DNA from: Streptomyces sp. ICBB 8177
GTDB taxonomy: Bacteria; Actinomycetota; Actinomycetes; Streptomycetales; Streptomycetaceae
Reading direction: 5' to 3'
DNA: 64,000 bases
Assembly (NCBI RefSeq): GCF_003144095.1
Contig: NZ_NSKH01000023.1
Location: 649,694 to 713,693 of the forward strand
Numbering within the stretch: position 1 is the first letter of the stretch; each line of letters begins with the position of its first letter. The notes under the pieces were generated by a model. It ran no database searches. It saw only the letters and a program-made list of their open reading frames with translations, and was not told the DNA's origin. Positions 46,951-55,043 of the stretch are shown here, piece by piece. The position numbers and the translations under genes are program-made.

Positions 46951-47445
46951 TCAGGTGGCCGGCGCCGCGGACTTCCCGACGTCCCGTGGCCGCTCGGACG
47001 CTCGCGCCGCCCGGGCCGACCGGCGCTCCCGGCGGCGTTCGCGGCGCAGCGCGCGGGCGGCGCTGCTGGGGCTGGAGACCACGCCGTGCCGCTGGTTCCA
47101 CACCTGGCGGGTCACCCACACGTCCACCACCGCCCAGGTGGAGACGACCGTGGACAGCACGGTGGCGAGCAGCGCGGGGGCGGCGACCCAGGTGCCCGCG
47201 AGCGTGCCGAGCATGGCGACCATCGCCTCGATGAGGGTGACGGAGGCTATGAGGGCCGCACGGACCGCGGCGGCGCGCACCGGGTCGGGCATTCTCGCGG
47301 TGCCCACCGGGTGTTCGGTCCACAGCCCGGCACCCGCCTCGCGTGCCTGCGTCCGTCCCCGCGCCGGCGCCTGACAGGCCGAATCCCCGGCGTCGTGGGC
47401 GGCGGTGCCGCCGCGGAGCGTGCTGAGGCGCGACTCGGTGTCCAT
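46951..47445 (-). CDS. Small membrane protein, conserved hypothetical
   Basis: A 164-residue protein with two hydrophobic segments (AALIASVTLIEAMVAMLGTLAGTWV and APALLATVLSTVVSTWAVVDVWV, about 62-112) joined by a short turn. A basic cytoplasmic tail follows, rich in Arg (RALRRERRRERRSARAAR). The N-terminal 50 residues are polar. It converges on the SMC gene 98 bases away. There is no sign that it belongs to that operon. The ATG at 47445 is preceded by GGGGAGC. The function is unknown. Confidence 0.65.
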   Translation of the reverse strand: MDTESRLSTLRGGTAAHDAGDSACQAPARGRTQAREAGAGLWTEHPVGTARMPDPVRAAAVRAALIASVTLIEAMVAMLGTLAGTWVAAPALLATVLSTVVSTWAVVDVWVTRQVWNQRHGVVSSPSSAARALRRERRRERRSARAARASERPRDVGKSAAPAT

Positions 47446-47820
47446 GGTGCTGCGCTCCCCTCGGGGATACGGACCGATATGTTCCGTTGGTGGACCGCCC
47501 GGCTGACGGGTGACTGCCCGGTTTCCGGCCGGCTATTCCGGAAGATCCTCCCGTACTGACGCACGATCGGCGAGCCGTTCCGGTTCCCGCACGGGGGTAT
47601 GTTTTCAGCCACTCGGCGCCCCGCAGATCATAGAGCGGGCCGGGCCTGGTCGCGGTCCGTCACATGGTAAAGGCCGCTATCTCTGCGTGAATCGTGACAT
47701 TGCGGCCCAGTCATGTGCCTCAAGTGCATGGACTTGCATTCGAGTTGGTCACCCGGCAGTAGTAGGCTCGCGCCGTTTGACGGTTCCACCGCCCCTGTCG
47801 GGGCCGACGTTGGGGAGGCC
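47446..47820. other. Divergent intergenic region upstream of the conservon
   Basis: This 375-base region lies between the small membrane protein and cvnA and is AT-richer (about 47570-47780) than the coding DNA. TAGGCT at about 47763 is a plausible -10 for cvnA, and GGGGAGG lies just before its ATG. In-frame codons upstream of the cvnA ATG (47713-47820) do not look like family sequence. I see no other gene. Confidence 0.45.
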
Positions 47821-50583
47821 ATGCGCTTTCGCGGTAAACCGATCCGCCGGAAGATCGTGGCGCTGTTGCTGGTGCCCTTGGTGTCGCTGATCGCGCTCTG
47901 GGCGTTCGCCGCCGAGATCTCGGTCGGTGGAGTGGTCCGCCTGATGGACGTCGCGCACGTGACCGACCGCGTCGGCTACCCGGTCGAGGACACCATCGAG
48001 GCGCTGTCCACCGAGCGCAAGGACGCCATGGTCTACCTGGCCGGCCCGCACGACGCGGGTGCCCTGGCCGACCTGCGCGCCGCCGAGCAGCACACCGACG
48101 ACGCCATCGCGGTGGTGCGGGCCAACAGCCGCTCCCAGCACATCCCCCAGCAGCTCGACTCCGACTCGCGTCGGCGCCTCGACGCGCTGCTCGCACAGGC
48201 CGCGCAGTTGCAGGGCCTGCGCTCCCAGGTGGCCTCGGGCAAGCTGTCACCGTCCGCCGCGTACGCCTCGTACAACGGCGTCATCGACCCGTACTTCACC
48301 TTCTTCCTGGGCCTGAACCCGTTGCAGAACGTGCAACTCGACCGCCAGTCACGGGTGCTGAGCCAGCTGTCGATGGCCCGCGAGGCGGTCAGCCGGGAGG
48401 ACTCCCTGTACTCGGCCGCGTTGGTCGCCGGCCGGATGACGCGCGCCGACCAACGCGCCTTCTCCGACGCGGTGTCCGAGCAGCGCCTGATCTACGCGAC
48501 CTACCCGCAGCTGCTCACCGCCTCCGACGCCGCGCTCTTCGACGACTACTGGCGCTCCAGCACCGGACAGGCGCTCCACGACGACGAGGAACGCGTCCTC
48601 GACGCCGAACCGGCCGACGCGACCCACCAGGTGAACGCCGCCGACTGGCGCACCACGGCCTCCTCCGTGCTGTCCGACCTGTCGTCGCTGGACCGGCAGG
48701 CCGGCGACGACTACAAGCAGCGCGTGCACCCCTACGCCATCGGCGTCCTGGTCCGCGCCGGCGTCGCGGGCGGCTTCGGCCTGCTGGCCGTCGTCATCTC
48801 CGTCGTCGTCTCCTTCCGCGTCGGCCGCGGCCTGGCCCGTGACCTGTCCGCGCTGCGCAAGGAGGCCCAGGAGGCGTCCGGCACGCGGCTGCCACGCGTC
48901 ATGCGGCGGCTGGCCGCGGGCGAGGACGTCGACGTCGAGGCCGAAGTGCCGCGCCTGGAGTACCCGGACGACGAGATGGGCGCCGTCGGCAAGGCCCTGA
49001 ACACCCTTCAGCGCGCGGCGGTCGAGGCCGCCGTGCGCCAGGCCGACATGCGCCGCGGCGTCTCCGACGTCTTCGTCAACCTCGCCCGCCGCAACCAGGT
49101 CCTGCTGCACCGCCAGCTCACCCTGCTCGACGCGATGGAGCGCCGCACCGAGGCCGGTGTGGAACTCGCCGACCTGTTCAAGCTCGACCACATGACCACC
49201 CGCATGCGGCGGCACGCCGAGGGCCTGGTCATCCTCTCCGGCGCCGCCCCCTCCCGGCAGTGGCGCAAGCCCGTGCCGTTGATGGACGTGGTGCGCGCTG
49301 CCGTCGCCGAGGTCGAGGACTACGAACGCATCGAGGTGCGACGGCTGCCCCGGCTCGCGGTGGCCGGCCCCGCGGTCGCCGACCTCACCCACCTGCTGGC
49401 CGAACTCGTCGAGAACGCCACGGTGTTCTCGCCCCCGCACACCACCGTCCAGGTGCACGGGCAGCAGGTCGCCAACGGCTACGTGCTGGAGATCGACGAT
49501 CGCGGTCTCGGGATGTCCCCGGAGGCGCTGCTCGACGCCAACCTGCGCCTCGCCGAGACCCCCGAGTTCGAACTGTCGGACACCGACCGCCTCGGCCTGT
49601 TCGTCGTCAGCCGTCTCGCCCAGCGGCAGGGCGTGCGGGTCTCACTGCGCCCGTCGCCCTACGGAGGCACCACCGCGGTCGTCCTCGTGCCGACCGCCCT
49701 GCTGACCGAGACCGGCGACGACGCGGCCACCGGCGAGCAGGCCCTCCCCGACGGCGCCGCGCGCACCGCGAGCCAGGTCGGCCCGGCCGCGGGTGACGCC
49801 GACGGCATGCCGGACGAGATCGCGCTGCCCGCAAGGAGCGGCGGGACCGCCGGGGCCGAAGCCACCGGAGCGTCGCGCGAGGCGTTCCGCGAGTGGGGCA
49901 TGCTGCCCGGCTCGCCCGACGACGCGGACGCCTTCGGCGACGACGTCCACGCCCGCGAGGCGGAAGACGACGACACCGGTGGCGCACGGCTGCCGCGCCG
50001 CCGCCCACCGCGCACCGCCCGCCGGTTCGACCGGCCCGACGCCGATGACGCCGACGACGGCCTCACCGAGCAGCACCAGCAGGCACGGGCCGACGACGCG
50101 AACGTGCCGGCCCCGCGCGCCGAGCGCCACGGCGACGGCCATCCCGCGCCACCCGCCCCGGACGACGCACCGCTGCCGCGCCGCAGGAGGCGCGTGCCGG
50201 CCCAGGCGAGCAGGCCCCGCGCCGGCGCGGACCGGCCGGCCCCCGGCCAGGGCACCGCGGCACCGGCCGCCGGCGGTCTGCCCAAGCGGGTGCGGCAGGC
50301 CAGCCTCGCCCCGCAACTGCGCGCCGACGACACCACGCAGACCCGGCAGCCGCCGCCCCCGCAACCGGCGGCCCAGGACCGCGACGCCGACGAACTGCGG
50401 TCCCGCATGGCCTCGTTGCAGCGCGGCTGGCAACGCGGCCGGGCCGAGGCCGACGAGGACGCGCCGCAGACCGGCGCACCGAGCACCACAGGCACCACAG
50501 GCACCACACCCGACCGTGCGGGCGCCCCCGGCGACCCCGGCGGTGACGCGACAGGAACGACATCGGAGGGGGACGGTCGATGA
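47821..50583 (+). CDS. cvnA: Conservon sensor histidine kinase-like protein (CvnA) with NIT domain
   Basis: A 920-residue membrane sensor of an actinobacterial conservon. A first helix (KIVALLLVPLVSLIALWAFA, about 11-30) and a second (VLVRAGVAGGFGLLAVVISVVVSF, about 309-332) flank an extracytoplasmic nitrate/nitrite-sensing-type helical domain (DTIEALSTERKDAMVYLAG and repeats). A HAMP-like region and a dimerising segment (VFVNLARRNQVLLHRQLTLLDAME) follow. The HATPase_c domain (about 515-625) has LLAELVENATVFSPP, EIDDRGLGMSPEALL and LGLFVVSRLAQRQGV. The last 280 residues are disordered and Asp/Ala/Pro-rich. ATG 47821 has GGGGAGG before it. The stop overlaps cvnB. Confidence 0.9.
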   Translation: MRFRGKPIRRKIVALLLVPLVSLIALWAFAAEISVGGVVRLMDVAHVTDRVGYPVEDTIEALSTERKDAMVYLAGPHDAGALADLRAAEQHTDDAIAVVRANSRSQHIPQQLDSDSRRRLDALLAQAAQLQGLRSQVASGKLSPSAAYASYNGVIDPYFTFFLGLNPLQNVQLDRQSRVLSQLSMAREAVSREDSLYSAALVAGRMTRADQRAFSDAVSEQRLIYATYPQLLTASDAALFDDYWRSSTGQALHDDEERVLDAEPADATHQVNAADWRTTASSVLSDLSSLDRQAGDDYKQRVHPYAIGVLVRAGVAGGFGLLAVVISVVVSFRVGRGLARDLSALRKEAQEASGTRLPRVMRRLAAGEDVDVEAEVPRLEYPDDEMGAVGKALNTLQRAAVEAAVRQADMRRGVSDVFVNLARRNQVLLHRQLTLLDAMERRTEAGVELADLFKLDHMTTRMRRHAEGLVILSGAAPSRQWRKPVPLMDVVRAAVAEVEDYERIEVRRLPRLAVAGPAVADLTHLLAELVENATVFSPPHTTVQVHGQQVANGYVLEIDDRGLGMSPEALLDANLRLAETPEFELSDTDRLGLFVVSRLAQRQGVRVSLRPSPYGGTTAVVLVPTALLTETGDDAATGEQALPDGAARTASQVGPAAGDADGMPDEIALPARSGGTAGAEATGASREAFREWGMLPGSPDDADAFGDDVHAREAEDDDTGGARLPRRRPPRTARRFDRPDADDADDGLTEQHQQARADDANVPAPRAERHGDGHPAPPAPDDAPLPRRRRRVPAQASRPRAGADRPAPGQGTAAPAAGGLPKRVRQASLAPQLRADDTTQTRQPPPPQPAAQDRDADELRSRMASLQRGWQRGRAEADEDAPQTGAPSTTGTTGTTPDRAGAPGDPGGDATGTTSEGDGR

Positions 50584-50984
50584 CCGCGCCAACGGGCCCG
50601 AAGGGCGAACTGAACTGGCTGCTGGACGATCTGGTCGACAGGGTGGCCAGCATCCGCAAGGCGCTGGTGCTCTCCGGCGACGGGCTGGCCACCGGCGCCT
50701 CCAAGGACCTAACCCGTGAGGACTCCGAGCACCTGGCCGCGGTCGCCTCGGGCTTCCACAGCCTCGCCAAGGGCGTGGGACGCCACTTCGAGGCCGGACA
50801 GGTCCGGCAGACCATGGTCGAGCTGGACCAGGCGTTCCTCTTCGTCACCGCGGCGGGCGACGGCAGCTGCCTCGCCGTGCTCACCGACGCCGACTCCGAC
50901 GTGGGCCAGGTGGCCTACGAGATGGCGCTGCTGGTCAAGCGGGTCGGCGCCCACCTCGGCACCGCGCCGCGCGTCACCGGCTGA
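50580..50984 (+). CDS. cvnB: Roadblock/LC7 domain protein (CvnB)
   Basis: A 134-residue roadblock/LC7 protein, MglB-like, expected to bind and regulate the conservon GTPase at the membrane kinase. Core segments are LNWLLDDLVDRVASIRKALVLSGDGLATGASKDL (read in parts), AAVASGFHSLAKGVGRHF, VVMVELDQ-type strand TMVELDQAFLFVTAAGDGSCLAVL, and VGQVAYEMALLVKRVGAHL. The ATG overlaps the cvnA stop by four bases (ATGA), so the two are coupled. Length is standard for the family. Confidence 0.93.
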   Translation: MTAPTGPKGELNWLLDDLVDRVASIRKALVLSGDGLATGASKDLTREDSEHLAAVASGFHSLAKGVGRHFEAGQVRQTMVELDQAFLFVTAAGDGSCLAVLTDADSDVGQVAYEMALLVKRVGAHLGTAPRVTG

Positions 50985-50993
50985 CGAAGCGCC

Positions 50994-51389
50994 ATGACCG
51001 AAGCGGACCGATGGTACGACGACGCGGCGGGGCCGGTGGTACGGCCGTACGCCATGACGCGCGGCCGTACCACCCATGCCGCCGAGGACCGGCTCGACCT
51101 GATCGCGCTGGTGGTCACCGCGGACCGGTACGGGCAGAGCGACGACCTGGCGGCCACGGACCACGCGCTGGCTCCGGAGCACCTCGACATCCTCGAACTG
51201 TGCCGCCAGGAGCCCGTCTCGGTGGCCGAACTCGCCGCCGGGCTCGACCTTCCGGTCGGCGTGCTCAGGGTGCTCATCGGCGACCTGCTGGACGCGGGGT
51301 ACGTCCACGTCACCCGTCCGGTGCCACCCGCCGAACTGCCGGACGCGGGACTGCTGCGCGAGGTGATCGACGGCCTGCGGGCCCTGTGA
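50994..51389 (+). CDS. cvnC: DUF742 protein (CvnC)
   Basis: A 131-residue DUF742 protein. It has the family opening (DRWYDDAAGPVVRPYAMTRGRT), the conserved LDLIALVVTAD, and a winged-helix-like C-terminus with ALAPEHLDILELCRQEPVSVAELAA, LPVGVLRVLIGDLLDAG and VHVTRPVP. It starts 9 bases after cvnB. In ordinary conservons the GTPase gene follows directly. Here a 22-bp-stem terminator and a beta-glucosidase gene intervene. Confidence 0.92.
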   Translation: MTEADRWYDDAAGPVVRPYAMTRGRTTHAAEDRLDLIALVVTADRYGQSDDLAATDHALAPEHLDILELCRQEPVSVAELAAGLDLPVGVLRVLIGDLLDAGYVHVTRPVPPAELPDAGLLREVIDGLRAL

Positions 51390-51406
51390 CGCGACCTACG
51401 CGACCT

Positions 51407-51453
51407 GAGAGCGGCGTGCGGCGGGACCGATGGTCCCGCCGCACGCCGCTCTC
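51407..51453 (+). terminator. Strong intrinsic hairpin after cvnC
   Basis: A perfect 22-bp stem, 51407-51428 pairing with 51432-51453 around a GAT loop, 17 bases past the cvnC stop. It lacks a T-tract, as is usual in streptomycetes. It should end the cvnABC transcript before the beta-glucosidase gene and so cut cvnD off from the conservon promoter. Confidence 0.8.
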
Positions 51454-51621
51454 GTCGCCTCGCGTTCAACAAACGAAACCTTGAGCCGACTGCCGCCTTC
51501 CTGTGTTTCATCTCTTGACTGCCGTCACGCGACGGGGGAAGGTCATGCCGGGCGTCCGGCGATCCGTCAGGAGCCCGCGATCCGTGTTTCGACCGGCCGG
51601 TTCCCCATCCCGGAGGACAGC

Positions 51622-53577
51622 GTGCGAGACCACCCCTGTCGCGGCGGACGCAACCGTCGCCGCTCCCGCCCCGCCCGCCTCGCCGGCACCCTGCTGGCCG
51701 CGACCGCCCTGGTCGCCGCCGCCGTGCCGGCCGCCACCGCGAGCCCCGCGGGCGCGCACACCACCGCCTCGCCGCCGTACCTCGATCCGCGGCTGCCGGT
51801 GGACAAGCGGGTCGACGACCTGCTCGGGCGGATGACGTTGCAGGAGAAGGTCGGCCAGATGACGCAGGCCGAGCGGTCCGCGGTCACCTCCGACCCGACG
51901 CAGATCACCAGCCTCGGCCTGGGCTCGGTCCTGTCCGGCGGCGGCTCCGCCCCGACCCCCAACACCCCGTCCGCGTGGGCCGACATGGTGGACGGCTTCC
52001 AGAAGCAGGCCCTCGCCACCCGGCTGCACATCCCGCTGCTGTACGGCATCGACTCGGTGCACGGCGACAACAACCTGCTGGGCGCCACGATCTTCCCGCA
52101 GAACATCGGCATGGGCGCCACCCGCGACCCGGCGCTGGTGCGCGAGGAGGAGCACGTCACGGCCACCGAGACCCGGGCGACCGGACCCCAGTGGGTCTTC
52201 GCCGCCTGCGACTGCGTGGTGCGCGACGACCGCTGGGGGCGCACCTACGAGAGCTTCGGCGAGGACCCCGGACTCGTTGAAGAGATGGAGACGTCGATCG
52301 ACGGCTTCCAGGGCACGGCACCGGGCGACCTGGCCCGCCCCGACCACGTCCTGGCCACCTCCAAGCACTTCGCGGGCGACGGCGACACCGCCTACGGCTC
52401 CTCCACCACCGGGACCTACACGCTCGACCAGGGCGTCGACATCACCGACTGGCCGCACTTCAGCCGGATCGACCTGGCGCCGTACGTCACCGCCGTCCAG
52501 GACCACCACGTCGGCGCCATCATGCCCTCGTACTCCAGCGTCGACTGGACCGAGGACGGCGTGGGCAACCCGGTCAAGATGAGCGCGAACAAGCAGCTGC
52601 TGACGGACGTGCTCAAGGAGAAGATCGGCTTCAAGGGTTTCCTGATCAGTGACTGGCAGGCCATCGAGCAACTGCCCGGCGACTACGCGACCGAGGTGCG
52701 CACCGCCGTCAACGCCGGTCTCGACATGTTCATGGAGCCGTACAACGCGGCCCAGTTCGAGCAGACGCTGCTCTCCGAGGTGCAGGCCGGGCGGGTTTCG
52801 ATGTCACGCATCAACGACGCCGTCAGCCGCATCCTGCGCGCCAAGTTCGAACTCGGCCTCTTCGAGCACCCCTACACCGACCGCCGCAACATCGGCACCA
52901 TCGGTTCGCCCGCCCACCGCGCGGTCGCCCGCCGGGCCGCCGCCGAGTCGCAGGTGCTGCTGAAGAACGCCGACCACGCCCTGCCGCTCAAGCCCGGTCA
53001 GCGCATCTACGTCGCGGGCGGCAACGCCGACGACATCGGCAACCAGGCCGGCGGCTGGACGCTGACCTGGCAGGGCTCCTCCGGCGACACCGTCCCCGGC
53101 ACCACGATCCTCAAGGGCATCGAGCAGGACGACCCGAACGTCACGTTCAGCGAGGACGCCTCCAAGCCCATGAACGGCTACGACGTGGGCGTGGTCGTCG
53201 TCGGCGAGACACCCTACGCGGAGGGTGTCGGCGACGTCGGCAACGGCCACACCCTCAACCTGTCCGCCACCGACCAGGCCACCATCGACAAGGTCTGCGG
53301 CGCCATCAGGACGTGCGTGGTGCTCGACGTGGCCGGCCGCCCGCAGATCATCACCGACGAACTGCCCGAGGCCGACGCCTTCGTGGCGTCCTGGCTGCCC
53401 GGCAGCGAGGGCGAGGGCGTCGCCGACGTGCTCTTCGGCAAGCGGCCCTTCACCGGCAAGCTCCCGGTGAGCTGGCCGCGCAGCGAGTCCCAGGAGCCGA
53501 TCAACGTCGGCGACCCGCACTACGACCCGCTCTTCCCGTACGGCTACGGCCTGACCACCCGCGCCGCCGGCCACTGA
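51622..53577 (+). CDS. Secreted glycoside hydrolase family 3 beta-glucosidase
   Basis: A 651-residue exported GH3 enzyme that splits beta-linked glucosides. The signal peptide is a basic N-terminus (RGGRNRRRSRPARLAG) plus LLAATALVAAAVPAATA. The N-terminal TIM-barrel domain holds VDDLLGRMTLQEKVGQMTQ, YGIDSVHGDNN, SKHFAGDG, and the nucleophile aspartate in FLISDWQAI. The C-terminal alpha/beta domain has ESQVLLKNADHALPL and VVVVGETPYAEGVGD, with the end NVGDPHYDPLFPYGYGL. This matches the plant ExoI-like subfamily. GTG 51622 has CGGAGGACAG upstream. Two terminators follow. The gene sits inside a conservon. Confidence 0.92.
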   Translation: MRDHPCRGGRNRRRSRPARLAGTLLAATALVAAAVPAATASPAGAHTTASPPYLDPRLPVDKRVDDLLGRMTLQEKVGQMTQAERSAVTSDPTQITSLGLGSVLSGGGSAPTPNTPSAWADMVDGFQKQALATRLHIPLLYGIDSVHGDNNLLGATIFPQNIGMGATRDPALVREEEHVTATETRATGPQWVFAACDCVVRDDRWGRTYESFGEDPGLVEEMETSIDGFQGTAPGDLARPDHVLATSKHFAGDGDTAYGSSTTGTYTLDQGVDITDWPHFSRIDLAPYVTAVQDHHVGAIMPSYSSVDWTEDGVGNPVKMSANKQLLTDVLKEKIGFKGFLISDWQAIEQLPGDYATEVRTAVNAGLDMFMEPYNAAQFEQTLLSEVQAGRVSMSRINDAVSRILRAKFELGLFEHPYTDRRNIGTIGSPAHRAVARRAAAESQVLLKNADHALPLKPGQRIYVAGGNADDIGNQAGGWTLTWQGSSGDTVPGTTILKGIEQDDPNVTFSEDASKPMNGYDVGVVVVGETPYAEGVGDVGNGHTLNLSATDQATIDKVCGAIRTCVVLDVAGRPQIITDELPEADAFVASWLPGSEGEGVADVLFGKRPFTGKLPVSWPRSESQEPINVGDPHYDPLFPYGYGLTTRAAGH

Positions 53578-53586
53578 GCCTACGCC

Positions 53587-53626
53587 TGGGGTGATGCGGA
53601 CCCGCACGAGGGGACGCATCACCCCA
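53587..53626 (+). terminator. Terminator 1 after the beta-glucosidase gene
   Basis: TGGGGTGATGCG (53587-53598) pairs exactly with CGCATCACCCCA (53615-53626), a 12-bp stem with a 16-base loop, 10 bases past the GH3 stop. Confidence 0.7.
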
Positions 53627-53635
53627 AAGCCGCAC

Positions 53636-53664
53636 CGAACGCCCGGGCCGAGCCCGGGCGTTCG
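53636..53664 (+). terminator. Terminator 2, tandem with terminator 1
   Basis: CGAACGCCCGGGC (53636-53648) pairs exactly with GCCCGGGCGTTCG (53652-53664) around a CGA loop. This second 13-bp stem just after the first makes read-through into cvnD unlikely. Confidence 0.75.
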
Positions 53665-53817
53665 CCGTCCGGCGGCCAGGTCGTTACGCAACCGCTTCCT
53701 GAGGCACGGAAGTTGACCCGGACAACGTTGTAGGGTTCCTCGCTGTACTGACTTGCTGCCGCACTGCCTTACGGTCCGACGACCTGGGGATCCGCCGTAG
53801 GACGGGAGAAGAGATCG

Positions 53818-54426
53818 ATGGCCTTCGGGCGCTCTGACCGGCGGCGCGTGCCCGCCGAGGAGCCGGTCGCGCTCAAGATGCTGGTGGCCGGCGGTTTCGG
53901 CGTCGGCAAGACCACCCTGGTGGGCGCGGTCAGCGAGATCCGGCCGCTGCGTACCGAGGAGTCCCTGACCGAGGCCGGCCGCCCGGTCGACGACCTCGCG
54001 GGCGTGGAGGGCAAGAGCACCACCACCGTCGCGATGGACTTCGGCCGCATCACACTCCGCGACGACCTCGTGCTCTACCTGTTCGGCACCCCGGGACAGG
54101 ACCGCTTCTGGTTCCTGTGGGACGAACTCGCGCAAGGGGCGCTGGGGGCCGTCGTGCTCGCCGACACCCGGCGGCTGGAGGACTGCTTCGCCGCCGTGGA
54201 CTACTTCGAGCGGCGCGGCATCTCCTTCGCCATAGCCGTCAACTGCTTCGACGGCGCGCAGATGCACCCGGTGGAGACGGTGCGCGACGCGCTCGACCTC
54301 GACCCGCACGTGCCGCTGCTGATGTGCGACGCCCGGGACCGCGAGTCGGTCAAGGAAGTCCTGATCGCGGTCGTGACGCACGCCATGGAACGCTCGACGG
54401 CCACCACGGCCCCGGCCGCCTCCTGA
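53818..54426 (+). CDS. cvnD: Conservon ATP/GTP-binding protein (CvnD), small GTPase
   Basis: A 202-residue Ras-like GTPase of the conservon type. G1 is VAGGFGVGKTTLVGAV, the region GVEGKSTTTVAMDFGRI covers switch I, G3 is LFGTPGQDRFWF, and the guanine-specificity region is IAVNCFDGAQ. Residues AQGALGAVVLADTRRLEDCFAAVDYFE are typical. It normally follows cvnC directly and works with the roadblock and sensor proteins. Here it has its own upstream region of about 150 bases, with a GGGAGAAGAG ribosome site and the 10-bp palindrome ACAACGTTGT at 53722-53731 next to TAGGGT. Confidence 0.92.
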   Translation: MAFGRSDRRRVPAEEPVALKMLVAGGFGVGKTTLVGAVSEIRPLRTEESLTEAGRPVDDLAGVEGKSTTTVAMDFGRITLRDDLVLYLFGTPGQDRFWFLWDELAQGALGAVVLADTRRLEDCFAAVDYFERRGISFAIAVNCFDGAQMHPVETVRDALDLDPHVPLLMCDARDRESVKEVLIAVVTHAMERSTATTAPAAS

Positions 54427-54488
54427 CACGGCACCGGCACGCCGCCGGACGCCTGCGGCCGGCGCACGCGTCCGCTACAGTCCCGAGG

Positions 54489-55037
54489 ATGTCCCACGAC
54501 GCCCCGTTCGACACCACCGGTGACGCTCACGGCGCGCACACCGTCAAGGACGCCCACTGCTCCTACTGCGGCACCGCGTTCCCGCCCGGCGCGGCCTGGC
54601 CGAGGACCTGCCCGGCCTGCGCCGGCACGACGTACCGCAACCCGCTTCCCGTGGCCGTCGCCCTCCAGCCCGTGACCGACGGCGGCACCACGGGCCTGCT
54701 CGTCATCCGCCGCACCATCGAACCCGCCTACGGCACCCTGGCCCTGCCCGGCGGGTTCATGTAGGTGGGGGAGACCTGGCAGCAGGCGGTGGTCCGCGAA
54801 CTGCGCGAGGAGACCCGGGTGACCGCGGACGCGGAACGCGTGCGGCTCGCCGACGTGATGACCGACCTCACCGGCCGCCTCCTCGTCTTCGGCCTGCTCC
54901 CGCCCCGCGACATCGCCGCCCTGCCTCCGTCGCGGCCCACGAAGGAGACCGAGGGCTGGCAACTGCTCACGGAACCGGCGGAGTTGGGCTTCCCCCTGCA
55001 CACCCGCGCCACCGCCCACTGGTTCGCCGACCGCTGA
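54489..55037 (+). pseudogene. NUDIX hydrolase gene interrupted by an in-frame TAG in the Nudix box
   Basis: One frame encodes a zinc-ribbon NUDIX protein of about 180 residues, but codon 92 is TAG (54762-54764). Before it are the ribbon CSYCGTAFPPGAAWPRTCPAC and LVIRRTIEPAYGTLALPGGFM. After it the frame continues VGETWQQAVVRELREET to the stop at 55037. Relatives have an acidic residue at the stop position, and one base change from GAG would give TAG. The Nudix box also has REETRV where a Gly usually follows the last Thr. A GTG just after the stop could give only a truncated product. Either this is a recent pseudogene or position 54762 is a base error. TACAGT (54476-54481) precedes the ATG. 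Confidence 0.75.
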
Positions 55038-55043
55038 ACCCGC

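Noticed and set aside
46850..47374. Possible fourth gene (JetD-like) after the SMC gene
   Set aside because: The plus-strand ORF is Arg/Ser/Thr low complexity and antisense to a two-helix membrane protein. It has no Toprim or nuclease motif.
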